A DNA stretch of 64,000 nt from JAHRAW01 sp965212085 (GTDB lineage Bacteria > Pseudomonadota > Gammaproteobacteria > Arenicellales > Poriferihabitantaceae), in the NCBI GenBank assembly GCA_965212085.1, contig OZ243042.1:2046001-2110000 (forward strand), read 5' to 3'. Every line of letters starts with the position of its first letter. Position 1 is the stretch's first letter. The notes under the pieces were generated by a model. The model was not told the DNA's origin and did not search any database. It saw only the letters and a program-made list of their open reading frames with translations. A program made the translations under genes and the position numbers. Below are positions 1 to 8,430 of this stretch, one piece after another.

Positions 1-390
1 CGCGTTCCCGCCCTTGGCGATCATCACACCGGTCTCGCCCTGAAACCCGTTGATGGCATGCTCCACCAGCACCGCCATCCCCTGCGCAATTCGCGCGCTC
101 CAGGCGTCAACGTCACCCGTCTTCGGCGCCCCGGCAATCCCGCCCCCATGACAGGCCACGCACCCGCTGTTGTAAACCGCCTCCCCGTCCTGGCCCGCCC
201 CGGCGGCGGCTCCGGTACCGACAGTGGCCGTGCCGCCCGCCGCCACCACGTTCAACTTGCCTTCGGGCATGGTGCGGGCTTCAAGGGCTTCAGGCGTATT
301 GTGGTCCGCCGGCGCGATCGTGTGCATTACCAGCACGGCGAAGAATGCCCAAAAAAGCCGGGCGGGGAGGGCGAGGTTTGGTGATTTCAT
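1..390 (-). CDS. cytochrome c5-like c-type cytochrome (C-terminus beyond the window)
   Basis: Reading down from the ATG complement at 388-390 gives 130 codons without a stop. The product begins with a hydrophobic signal segment (about residues 10-26), followed by a linker with the segment HNTPEALEARTMPEGKLNV, then a GEAVYNSGCVACHGGG heme site with Cys77, Cys80 and His81. The spacing of an aromatic residue before CxxCH and the following helix resemble cytochrome c5/class I monoheme cytochromes, so a periplasmic electron carrier is expected. The distal Met ligand would lie outside the window. A second, headless copy of the signal plus linker region occurs at 3525-3698. The heme motif is seen directly; the subfamily is inferred. 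Confidence 0.75.
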   Translation of the reverse strand, partial: MKSPNLALPARLFWAFFAVLVMHTIAPADHNTPEALEARTMPEGKLNVVAAGGTATVGTGAAAGAGQDGEAVYNSGCVACHGGGIAGAPKTGDVDAWSARIAQGMAVLVEHAINGFQGETGVMIAKGGNA

Positions 391-445
391 CAATGTTTCC
401 CAGGGTTGTTTTTTCAGAGGTGCGATGCGATTCAGGAATTATATC

Positions 446-3370
446 TTAAAAAATCGTGTCCGGGGGTTGCGGTTCGCGAATGCCGTACAAGGCGGTTTTC
501 ACTTGCATTATGCGGGTTTTTTTGCCGCCGTGTACGCTCGGCTCGAAGCACCATTTGTCCCGCAGCAAATCCAGCGGGCCGAGGATTGATTCGGGCAAAC
601 CGAGGAGTTCCACCAACACCGCGCGGTCGAGTTCGCGGCGAACTTCGTCGTGATAGGCTTCGTTGGCCGGGAGAAAATGCTTGCTCTTGAAGCGCGTGAA
701 AATGCGCGCCGCAAGTTTATGTTGTTTGGCGGTTAGGTGGCGGGTGTCTAACATTGGTAGTTTGGGTTGATTACTGATGCTAATTACTGATCTGCCAGTT
801 TGTTGTCGAGTTCCCCAATACCACCATAGTAACAGTCCTAATGTGGAATTTGCCCACAGCAAAATCGCGGCTTCGTGTTTTGCGTTTTTTGGTTGAACAT
901 TCGGCCATGCGCGTCCGCCGATACTGGGCATCGGCGTTACGCATGCGGCAAGGCTCTGCGAGTTCAAGCGAAAATCCAGATTGAAATGCAAGGTGCTACG
1001 GGTCGCCCATACCGTATTGGCTGCTTGCCGCATGCCCGGCCGTACCCGCCCTTGCGTGTCCGGCTGCACGACGAAAGTGCGTTCCAAGTGAGCACGATGT
1101 GCCCACAAGCACGGGTAGGTCGGGATGTCGCGCTTCGGCTCAATATCAAATGGGCCGCGCGCGCCGCCATCAGAGTTTATCCCGCTGATATCGCGACTCA
1201 GCAATCCTCGTTCGGCAATGTTACCGAACCGGGTTATGGGGAGGGCATAGGTTTTGGTTGCGCTCGGCAGACACAACGTGCTTGTTTGCAGCGTCTCCAC
1301 GGTGGTGACCAAGTCATGGTCTAACACGCCAACCGCACCGCCATTGGATAAGACGCCGTGGATAACTTCGCCCAGGAAGTCGCCGCCGACCCAAATGGCG
1401 GATTCTGCTTCGTTGATTGCGCGCGCCACCACCGCAGACTGCACCGGGCTTGCCGGGCGTTTCCGCAATGAGACAAAGCGCACCGGCGCATTGCCTCTTG
1501 TGCGTTTTTTTGCGCGCTTTTTGCCAATCAACAACACTTCGGCGATGGCGGTGTCGGCGGAAAAAGAAGAGGTCTTCGTTCCGCTTGAAACCAGCGAGAC
1601 CAGCGTGATGTCGTCATAACGCGCATTCACAAACTCCCGGCTACGTGCCCATCCCTTGCCTTGTGCAAAAACGGCCGGCAACACCAATGCCAGTACGCCG
1701 CCTGATTTAAGTTTTTGATGCGCGAGGTCTATAAAGTTGGAGGCGAGACCGGCATTGCCATGCCCGGCGCGTTCCGGCAGCCTTGCGTTGATTTTCCGCA
1801 AGCGTGCGGACATCGCGCGTTGTTCGTCCGCGCTGGTGGCGAAACCGGCGAATGACGGCACCGGCTTGTCGGTGATTTCATGGTTGGTCGGACGGGTGAA
1901 AGGCGGGTTCATGATGACCAAGTCGCAACTTTCGTGCTCCAACGCAAACATTGCTTGCGCGTCCCGGCCTTCTATTTTTTGTTCGCCGCGGCCACCGATG
2001 CGTTTTTGGTGTTGAAACAAATCACGCAAAGCTTCTTTCTCTATCAAATCCAGCGCGCCCAGGGAAAGCGCAGCCTGGCCGTACGGCAAAGTGTGCGCTC
2101 TGGTGTCGTCAAAAGTAATGGTGGGGTGTATGCTGGACAAAATGGAAACCGCCAGGTGAACTCCAGCCGGCATGATGTCGGTCGCTATCAGCGAATTCTC
2201 CATCATCCGCTTGTGAATGGCGGTATCGTCATGTCCGGCGCGGCGATGACGCGCCAATACCGCATGATACGCCGCCGCCAACAGGGTGCCGGTACCGCAA
2301 GCGAAGTCGGCCAGACAAAGCGCGGGGGCGGCGTTTTCATCGGCGTAATCCACCGCCATTTTGTCCGCCGCAATCTCGGCCAGCAGCATCGCCGATTCCG
2401 GCAGAGTGTAGAAGGTCGCCAGGAATTTGCGGTCGGTAATCAGGCGTTGAAACATCCGCCCGTAAATATCGTGCGAGCCGATAATCCCCGACGCGAAAAA
2501 TTTCGCGGTAACTGTGGCTAACCGGTCGAGAATTTTATGCGCGACCGTCGGCGGGACTTCCAACAATACCCGGCGTGCGATGTCAAAAACCGGATAGTAG
2601 TTGATTTCGCGCACGATCCGCTCCCATTCGGTGGTCACATCATCCATTATCAATATACCGCCACCCCGACTCCGCAGTTGTGCAATGCTTCGGATGTCGT
2701 GCGAACCGGCGAGGATTTGGTGAAAGGTCAGCGCGTTGGCGATAATCGCCATGGCCATGCGCGTAGTCTGCAAGCCTTTGGTTTGGTGCAGGAGTGCGGC
2801 GATTTTGACTTCCACATCCGGCTTGTCTTGGGTTCCATCCATAAAGTGTGCGCTCGCACCGGTTACGCCGCCTTCCAAAGTCTCTAAACTCTCGATAATT
2901 AACCGCTCGGAGATGACGGCGTTTTCAATCAGCGCGACCAACTCGTTGATGCCGCCATGAAGCCATCTTTCTTCGGGCCAGCGATGCACGGGTGCGCCCG
3001 GCGCATCACTGGAAAACAAGCAGTATTCAAAACGGCCGTTGATAATTTTTTCTTCCAACTGCGGCTCGGCCGCTTGCCTGATTTTTTCCGACACCCGCAA
3101 CGCGATCACTTGCTCGATACGGTTGCCGGTGGTACGCACCACACGCCCAAGCCGTGCGGCGGCGTCCTTTTCCACCGTGGACGCCGGCAGAAACTCGATT
3201 TCCAGCACAATGGGCGTGATAGAGTTGATCAAGACGTCCGGGGTGCCGGCGCCGTCCAAAGATGCGCCGGCTTCGGCCACCACCACACCGCTTTTTCGCC
3301 ACAACGGGTTTTTGCGCCGCAAAATTTCGGCTAGTTTGGTGTTGAAGGTGGTTTCGACGATGATCGGCAT
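446..3370 (-). CDS. large N6-adenine DNA methyltransferase of a candidate defence locus
   Basis: A protein of about 974 residues. It carries SAM-binding motif I as DFACGTGTLL (about 356-365) and catalytic motif IV as NPPF (488-491), the pattern of gamma-class N6-adenine methylases such as type I HsdM and type IIG enzymes. The N-terminal 120 residues include GTPDVLI and LEIEF (about 43-60), which could be a diverged PD-(D/E)xK fold, but the terminal Lys is replaced. I chose the start at 3370; the open frame reaches 3442, but the extra 24 residues have no clear ribosome site and MPIIVETTFN looks like a natural start. It is the last gene of a minus-strand set after the helicase and Hsp70-like ATPase, and is more GC-rich than either. 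Expected role: self-marking or sensing of modified DNA. No separate specificity subunit is seen. Confidence 0.8.
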   Translation of the reverse strand: MPIIVETTFNTKLAEILRRKNPLWRKSGVVVAEAGASLDGAGTPDVLINSITPIVLEIEFLPASTVEKDAAARLGRVVRTTGNRIEQVIALRVSEKIRQAAEPQLEEKIINGRFEYCLFSSDAPGAPVHRWPEERWLHGGINELVALIENAVISERLIIESLETLEGGVTGASAHFMDGTQDKPDVEVKIAALLHQTKGLQTTRMAMAIIANALTFHQILAGSHDIRSIAQLRSRGGGILIMDDVTTEWERIVREINYYPVFDIARRVLLEVPPTVAHKILDRLATVTAKFFASGIIGSHDIYGRMFQRLITDRKFLATFYTLPESAMLLAEIAADKMAVDYADENAAPALCLADFACGTGTLLAAAYHAVLARHRRAGHDDTAIHKRMMENSLIATDIMPAGVHLAVSILSSIHPTITFDDTRAHTLPYGQAALSLGALDLIEKEALRDLFQHQKRIGGRGEQKIEGRDAQAMFALEHESCDLVIMNPPFTRPTNHEITDKPVPSFAGFATSADEQRAMSARLRKINARLPERAGHGNAGLASNFIDLAHQKLKSGGVLALVLPAVFAQGKGWARSREFVNARYDDITLVSLVSSGTKTSSFSADTAIAEVLLIGKKRAKKRTRGNAPVRFVSLRKRPASPVQSAVVARAINEAESAIWVGGDFLGEVIHGVLSNGGAVGVLDHDLVTTVETLQTSTLCLPSATKTYALPITRFGNIAERGLLSRDISGINSDGGARGPFDIEPKRDIPTYPCLWAHRAHLERTFVVQPDTQGRVRPGMRQAANTVWATRSTLHFNLDFRLNSQSLAACVTPMPSIGGRAWPNVQPKNAKHEAAILLWANSTLGLLLWWYWGTRQQTGRSVISISNQPKLPMLDTRHLTAKQHKLAARIFTRFKSKHFLPANEAYHDEVRRELDRAVLVELLGLPESILGPLDLLRDKWCFEPSVHGGKKTRIMQVKTALYGIREPQPPDTIF

Positions 3371-3772
3371 ACTCGTTTCCCTGAATGGCACAAGGGCGGC
3401 ATTGTACGGCAAGCAGCACCGCCACGCGAGAAAATCAGGCAATCAGGTATTGTATCGTGCGTTGTTATTAGGCTATTAGCATTATGAAAACTCCCCCCAA
3501 CATCCAAGCCAAAACCCGTTTAATTCAGGCGTGACCGCCCGCCACCGCCACGTTCAACTTGCCTTCGGGCATGGTGCGGGCTTCAAGGGCTTCGGGCGTA
3601 TTATGACTAGCGGTGGCGTGGTGACTCACCAACACGAACAGAACCGAGGCAAACAAGGCACAAAAGAAAAAACCAGCTTTTGTTGTTGAGATTTTCATGG
3701 ATATTTCCTAAAGGTCAAAACAGGGGTGATACTAATTCATTTTGGACTTCAATGCCACGGGTTGACGAGAAT
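3371..3772. other. intergenic stretch inside the candidate defence locus
   Basis: About 400 bases separate the Hsp70-like gene from the methylase gene. The only coding signal is the 57-codon truncated cytochrome paralogue at 3525-3698. No terminator or strong promoter is obvious to me. The methylase may need its own promoter here, because the interruption breaks the tight spacing seen between helicase and ATPase. Confidence 0.5.
3525..3698 (-). pseudogene. truncated paralogue of the cytochrome c5-like gene, signal peptide and linker only
   Basis: The frame starts with ATG (complement of 3696-3698) and encodes 57 residues: a hydrophobic signal segment ending in HHATA, then SHNTPEALEARTMPEGKLNV and AVAGGHA before TGA. 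About 50 bases of the linker are nearly identical to positions 246-300 of the cytochrome gene at the window start, while the signal peptides differ. No CxxCH is present. I read it as a remnant left by duplication or recombination. A real small secreted peptide is possible but has no support. Confidence 0.7.
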
Positions 3773-5131
3773 TTACAGAAATCCTTTACCATCACATTTG
3801 GGACAGCTGCCATTATAGCCGCCGTGACCGCTACACGCAGGGCATTGGACAAACCTTGGCTTTGAGGAGTTTTGATCTGGTGGGTATAGGCCAGGTTTAG
3901 TAATTTTTTGCTCAGATAGGTCAAATGACAGCCCGTATGCAACGGATAATCGATCATGATCTTCTGGTGCAAGATCGGGAATTTCTAACTGATCGAGTGC
4001 CGGCAGAGGGCATTTTTCCAAAGATTTTCCATGGTGCGTGTGACTCACTTTGCGGATAAATTCCGGATAAAATTCTTTATAGAAGGTTTTACGCGCACCG
4101 CCTCCGCATAGCATTAATGGTATTTTTTCATCCCACTCAGAATTTTTTGGAGCACCCGTATATGCGTTGTGAAGCACAGTGTTCAATTGTTTTTGGGATT
4201 TTTCTTTGAAATCTTCATCGACATTTCCATTTTCCCGATGTTGATTTAAGAAGTTGACTCCTAATTTTTCTACAGACTCCGCTAGAATGGGATGTCTATC
4301 TTGTTCGTCATGAACGATAAAAGCTGTGGCGTCAATGGTCGCAGCGCCCACATCAACCAAAGCATGAATTCCCTTTTGAAGTTGCGTGGATTGGATGTAT
4401 GTCTGAATTTGGGCAACAAATTCCGGGAATCCATTAATAAGGCTTGGATCCAGTTTTCGATCCTCGCCGTGCCGCCCATCATCGCCACGCAGTTGTTTGT
4501 CGGTGCTCTTGTACCACGCCTCATCGACAAGTCGCTGATAGGTTGTTTTCAGATATTTGTCTAAATATTTTTCGGTGGGTAAACCGATGTTCACTTCCCA
4601 TTCCAGGCGACTGCCACCAAACACGTCGCGTTTCTCGTTCAATACCCATTCGCGTGTTTTTTGCAATACTTGTGCAATGTAGATAACGATGTGTTGTTGG
4701 GCGGCGTGGTTTAAAGTTTGATCAAGAATATTCATTTTTAAACCAGAATAGCCAGTGCAATAGACAGTCGATTTTTCAAGCGAAAATTCACCATTAGAAT
4801 TCTCATAAATGCACGTGGGCAAAAGATATTTGTCGATACGATTTTCATTTTTTCTAAGTGGTACACCATATTTTTGTCCTGCACCGCTCACTATCACTTT
4901 GGTATACGCCGTGCCAAAATCCAGCCCAATAATGATTTGTATGGACTGAGCATCGGTGGCCAACCTGTCAAACTGCGTTTGCCAGCCATGCGATTTGGAA
5001 TCCCCTGTTTCTAGGGATTTGGTGCCCGATGTTTTCTCGACAGGCACCGTCCTAGTGGATTTTTTCGGCTTTAGAAAACCAATAATCGCCGCTAAAAAAA
5101 TCGCTGCCAAAAAAAATTCTTCCCAGTTCAT
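3773..5131 (-). CDS. membrane-anchored Hsp70/actin-like ATPase with C-terminal DnaJ-type zinc finger
   Basis: A protein of 452 residues. An N-terminal hydrophobic helix (5-20) is followed by a charged linker and an actin/Hsp70 nucleotide fold: phosphate-1 loop GLDFGTAYTK (69-78), phosphate-2 loop LVDVGAATIDAT (258-269) and adenosine motif LCGGGARK (341-348). There is no Hsp70 substrate-binding domain. The C-terminus instead carries CPACSGHG (430-437) and CPKCDGKG (443-450), two CxxCxGxG units as in the zinc finger of DnaJ. It starts 11 bases after the helicase stop, so the two are almost certainly co-transcribed. Base composition is clearly more AT-rich than the core genes. The nucleotide fold and zinc motif are seen directly; a sensor or assembly-switch role in defence is inference. 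Confidence 0.8.
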   Translation of the reverse strand: MNWEEFFLAAIFLAAIIGFLKPKKSTRTVPVEKTSGTKSLETGDSKSHGWQTQFDRLATDAQSIQIIIGLDFGTAYTKVIVSGAGQKYGVPLRKNENRIDKYLLPTCIYENSNGEFSLEKSTVYCTGYSGLKMNILDQTLNHAAQQHIVIYIAQVLQKTREWVLNEKRDVFGGSRLEWEVNIGLPTEKYLDKYLKTTYQRLVDEAWYKSTDKQLRGDDGRHGEDRKLDPSLINGFPEFVAQIQTYIQSTQLQKGIHALVDVGAATIDATAFIVHDEQDRHPILAESVEKLGVNFLNQHRENGNVDEDFKEKSQKQLNTVLHNAYTGAPKNSEWDEKIPLMLCGGGARKTFYKEFYPEFIRKVSHTHHGKSLEKCPLPALDQLEIPDLAPEDHDRLSVAYGLSFDLSEQKITKPGLYPPDQNSSKPRFVQCPACSGHGGYNGSCPKCDGKGFL

Positions 5132-5142
5132 GAAATACCCCG

Positions 5143-8100
5143 TTACTCAATTAATAGTACGCCACAACAGATCTTCCGCTCATCACACTGCATGCTCGCT
5201 TTATCTTTCAGTCTTGCAATTTGAACTTCAAATCTTTCTTTAGTTTTATCTATTTGCCCCTGAATTGCAGGAATCATTTTCGATTGATTACGGACTTTAT
5301 AGTTATCCAATATTTGCTGTTTGGATGTGAGTTTTCGGTTTCGATGCTGTTTGGCCGAATGGATTTGTAGTGCAACATGGTCTCGATTTTCGGTTTCTTT
5401 GTTTATCGTTGTTTCCATAAAATGTTTTTGTAACTCTTCATCGCAAATATCAATTTTATCTACCAAGTTCGAGTTCACTAAATTAGCGGCTTCAGGCCAA
5501 TCTTTTCCATGCAGTCGTACCGCATTGATAAGTTTCCAAGTCTCATTCTCAAGCAATGTTTGACCAGTTTCAGTATGCGTTACGCGCATTTGCAAATTTT
5601 CCTCTTCACGCAATCCATTAAAGCTCCATTTCCGTACGGTAAAAGCATATTGCCCTTTTTGCAACTGTAGGTCGGTATGCTGCATGTGGTTTGGCAAGCG
5701 TACCGCAATTACCGGGTAAAAACTATCTTCATCAACTTTAGCATTGATAAAACGCACCAGTGAATGGAATTGACTGATTTGTTCTGCTTTGCTTATGGCG
5801 ACAACCGCTTTGTTGCGGAATTCACAACGCACACGACTACCTCTAGCAAGTTGTGTGGTAGTCATTTTTTTTCGTTCAATGTAATCTTCCAGCTTTGCCG
5901 CAGTTTGAGGCGGCAGACGAATGTCAAAAATTAGTTTATCACTTTGAAGTTGGTGAAATTCGTGGTTAGGGGCATGTTCGTTTAGATAATCTCTCACATA
6001 AATCATCAAATCATGTTCGGTAATACCCATTTTTGTTTCATGAGCTGCTTTGATTTTTTGTAGAACATAGTCGCCATGGGCGAGTAAACTGGACGCTTTT
6101 TCCTCGAGTTTTTCTATTTCACTTCGGTTCTTTTCAACGGCAATGCATGTGTCTTTGAGTTGTTTTTCGCGCTGTTCTGAAGTAAGCGTTTTGCTGAAGA
6201 AAGAATCAGTAATCTTGGTAACTTCTTTTCCCAAGATAGCTTCCAGTCCGCCGAGGGCTCGCTCAAAAATTTTTAATCGCAAAAACAGCCTATCGTAAAT
6301 CTGATGATCAATGGTGCCCTTGTAGCCTAAATTCCAAATACTAATTTTTTCTGATTTTTGCCCGATCCGATCCAATCGCCCGATGCGTTGTTCAATTTTC
6401 ATAGGGTTCCAAGGTAAATCATAATTCACAACCACGCGACAAAACTGTAAGTCAACGCCTTCGCTAGCTACCTCCGAAGAGAGCAATACTTTGGTGGACG
6501 AATCATCGCGAAATCGTGCAATGGCAGTTTGTTTGCTTTCCTGCATTCCCCCCATTAATACTTGGCAAGCGATATTTTCTTCGGTCAGCCGCCGTTGCAA
6601 ATACAATAAGGTTTGGCGAAAGTAAGAAAATACCACGATTTTTTCATCGGGGTGGTCTTGGCAATATTTTTTAATGTGGACGTGAAATTCAGTAAATTTG
6701 CTATCACCTGCTTGCAACTGCTCAATATCTACATGAGGAAGCACTGTGTGCGCTAGATGTTCCATGAGTGGCGCGGGGTCAGGAATATCATCAGAGTCTA
6801 TTTCCATATCACCGCCATCTTCATAGCGCATCCGCGCATGCATTTTTTTATCGTTTCGCGCCGTTCTATCCGCCCATGACTTCGCTGCTGCGTATAATGA
6901 ACTGGACATTTGACGTTGCGGGCTGGATAAAAGAAAAGCACCGCTAATACCTTTTTTGTCGGCGTATTGATGTACCGCAGCAGTAACGTCGTCATAAAAT
7001 GTTCTCTCTACTCCATCTTTTCTCCCACCATCAAAAGGAACAAACAAAGTCTCAGGTTCGCGTTGTACTCGGAGTTCTATTACTTCTATTTTTCGCGTAC
7101 GGTTGACTGCATTCTGCAATAAGTTTACGCGTTCAATTTGATCGGCAAGGCGAACACGGGTTGCATTGTCCGTAACACTATCTTTTTCTCGAATTTCTTT
7201 TCTGATTTGTTTTAGTTGTTCGTTATCACGCAAAATTTTATGCGCCGCAGCTTCATCCAAACAGTGTTGAACATCAAGTATCTTTTTGTAATTATCAAGC
7301 GCAAACTCGCGTGCACGAATGAGCGGTGCATTGGCTTCCACAATCTGTGAAAAAAAATGTGACTCACCAAATGTGTCTTGGTCCACAAGGTTGAGTAGAT
7401 TAAATAAATCTTCGCTACGTAAGTTGATGGGAGTGGCTGATAACAACACTGTGTTTTTGCTAATGTCGCGCAGTATTCGGCCAAGGCGTGCGCTTTGGTT
7501 GCTGCGATTACGCATGTAGTGAGCTTCATCAATGATGGTGAGGTCAATCATCGGGGCCTCATCGGTCTTTCTATCAAGTAATGCCGCTAATTGTTGACGC
7601 TGCCCGTGTGGGTTTTCATTTTGTTGTTTTTGGCTCGGCGGGCGAATACCTTGAATGCTACAAATAATTCCCTTGCCGTCCGAAATTTGATTCGAGGGGC
7701 GATTGAGTTCGTCAAGGAGCTGGTTCGCATCCATGATGACGGCATCAATACCAAAGCGGTCTCGCATTTCGTCTCGCCATTTTTCGCGCAACATGGCAGG
7801 GCAGACGATCAACAATCTTCGGCAATCATAGCGGGCGCGCAATTCAGTCCAGATTAACCCGGCCTCAATGGTTTTACCAAGTCCCACCTCGTCAGCAATA
7901 AGTAGCCCACGGGTGGGCGACTCTAAAAAAGCAAGAACTGGTTTGAATTGATGCGGAAGAAAATCGGTATTGGTAACATCCAAACTATAAATTAAATTGG
8001 ATAACTTGCCGCTGAGCTGGATATGGGAAAGATTGCGCCGTAAATCGGACGCCTTACCGAATTGGCGTTTCTCGATTAACGTTTCCGGATCAATGTACTT

Positions 8101-8280
8101 GGCTCGTTCCAGTTCATACTCTGGGATGCGCTCCGTGCCGCCATCGTGAAATTTTATTTGAAAACGGAGAGCCGACCCTCTTTCGATTGGTGGTTTGTCG
8201 GTAATGATCCCGCGTCGCCCAGGGTTACTGCGACGATATATTTCATCGCCTGCGCTAAAACAATTATTTTTATCAGGCAT
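5143..8280 (-). CDS. SNF2/RapA-type DNA helicase-translocase of a candidate defence locus
   Basis: A protein of 1045 residues. Motif I is DEVGLGKTIEAG (130-141), the Walker B box is IIDEAH (249-254) and motif III is SATP (281-284). A C-terminal RecA lobe ends with QRIGRLDRIGQ, the SNF2-type motif VI. The first 60 residues look like a small beta-rich domain and the last 300 are helical, with Lys/Glu-rich stretches. Proteins of this design occur in DISARM (DrmD) and in helicase-methylase-ATPase type defence loci. It is the first gene of the minus-strand operon, followed by the Hsp70-like ATPase. The gene is AT-rich relative to the flanking parE and glycerate kinase, consistent with transfer. 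The helicase is certain; the defence role is inferred from its neighbours. Confidence 0.85.
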   Translation of the reverse strand: MPDKNNCFSAGDEIYRRSNPGRRGIITDKPPIERGSALRFQIKFHDGGTERIPEYELERAKYIDPETLIEKRQFGKASDLRRNLSHIQLSGKLSNLIYSLDVTNTDFLPHQFKPVLAFLESPTRGLLIADEVGLGKTIEAGLIWTELRARYDCRRLLIVCPAMLREKWRDEMRDRFGIDAVIMDANQLLDELNRPSNQISDGKGIICSIQGIRPPSQKQQNENPHGQRQQLAALLDRKTDEAPMIDLTIIDEAHYMRNRSNQSARLGRILRDISKNTVLLSATPINLRSEDLFNLLNLVDQDTFGESHFFSQIVEANAPLIRAREFALDNYKKILDVQHCLDEAAAHKILRDNEQLKQIRKEIREKDSVTDNATRVRLADQIERVNLLQNAVNRTRKIEVIELRVQREPETLFVPFDGGRKDGVERTFYDDVTAAVHQYADKKGISGAFLLSSPQRQMSSSLYAAAKSWADRTARNDKKMHARMRYEDGGDMEIDSDDIPDPAPLMEHLAHTVLPHVDIEQLQAGDSKFTEFHVHIKKYCQDHPDEKIVVFSYFRQTLLYLQRRLTEENIACQVLMGGMQESKQTAIARFRDDSSTKVLLSSEVASEGVDLQFCRVVVNYDLPWNPMKIEQRIGRLDRIGQKSEKISIWNLGYKGTIDHQIYDRLFLRLKIFERALGGLEAILGKEVTKITDSFFSKTLTSEQREKQLKDTCIAVEKNRSEIEKLEEKASSLLAHGDYVLQKIKAAHETKMGITEHDLMIYVRDYLNEHAPNHEFHQLQSDKLIFDIRLPPQTAAKLEDYIERKKMTTTQLARGSRVRCEFRNKAVVAISKAEQISQFHSLVRFINAKVDEDSFYPVIAVRLPNHMQHTDLQLQKGQYAFTVRKWSFNGLREEENLQMRVTHTETGQTLLENETWKLINAVRLHGKDWPEAANLVNSNLVDKIDICDEELQKHFMETTINKETENRDHVALQIHSAKQHRNRKLTSKQQILDNYKVRNQSKMIPAIQGQIDKTKERFEVQIARLKDKASMQCDERKICCGVLLIE

Positions 8281-8318
8281 GGGGTGGTCTCAGGAAGTGC
8301 CATGTGAAGATACAAAAA

Positions 8319-8346
8319 ATTATGCACACTTCCCATGAAAATTCAA
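8319..8346 (-). promoter_or_regulatory. possible sigma70 promoter of the helicase gene
   Basis: Read on the minus strand, TTGAAT (8341-8346) is followed after 16 bases by CATAAT (8319-8324), about 40 bases ahead of the helicase ATG. The surrounding 8281-8430 is AT-rich. The match is only moderate. Confidence 0.35.
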
Positions 8347-8430
8347 GTTTGTTTTAAGCTTTTTATTAGCCTTAATAAATGTCGTAAGGCCGATTGCTTC
8401 AAAAACTAAATAAATGTTACTTTCTGGGTC

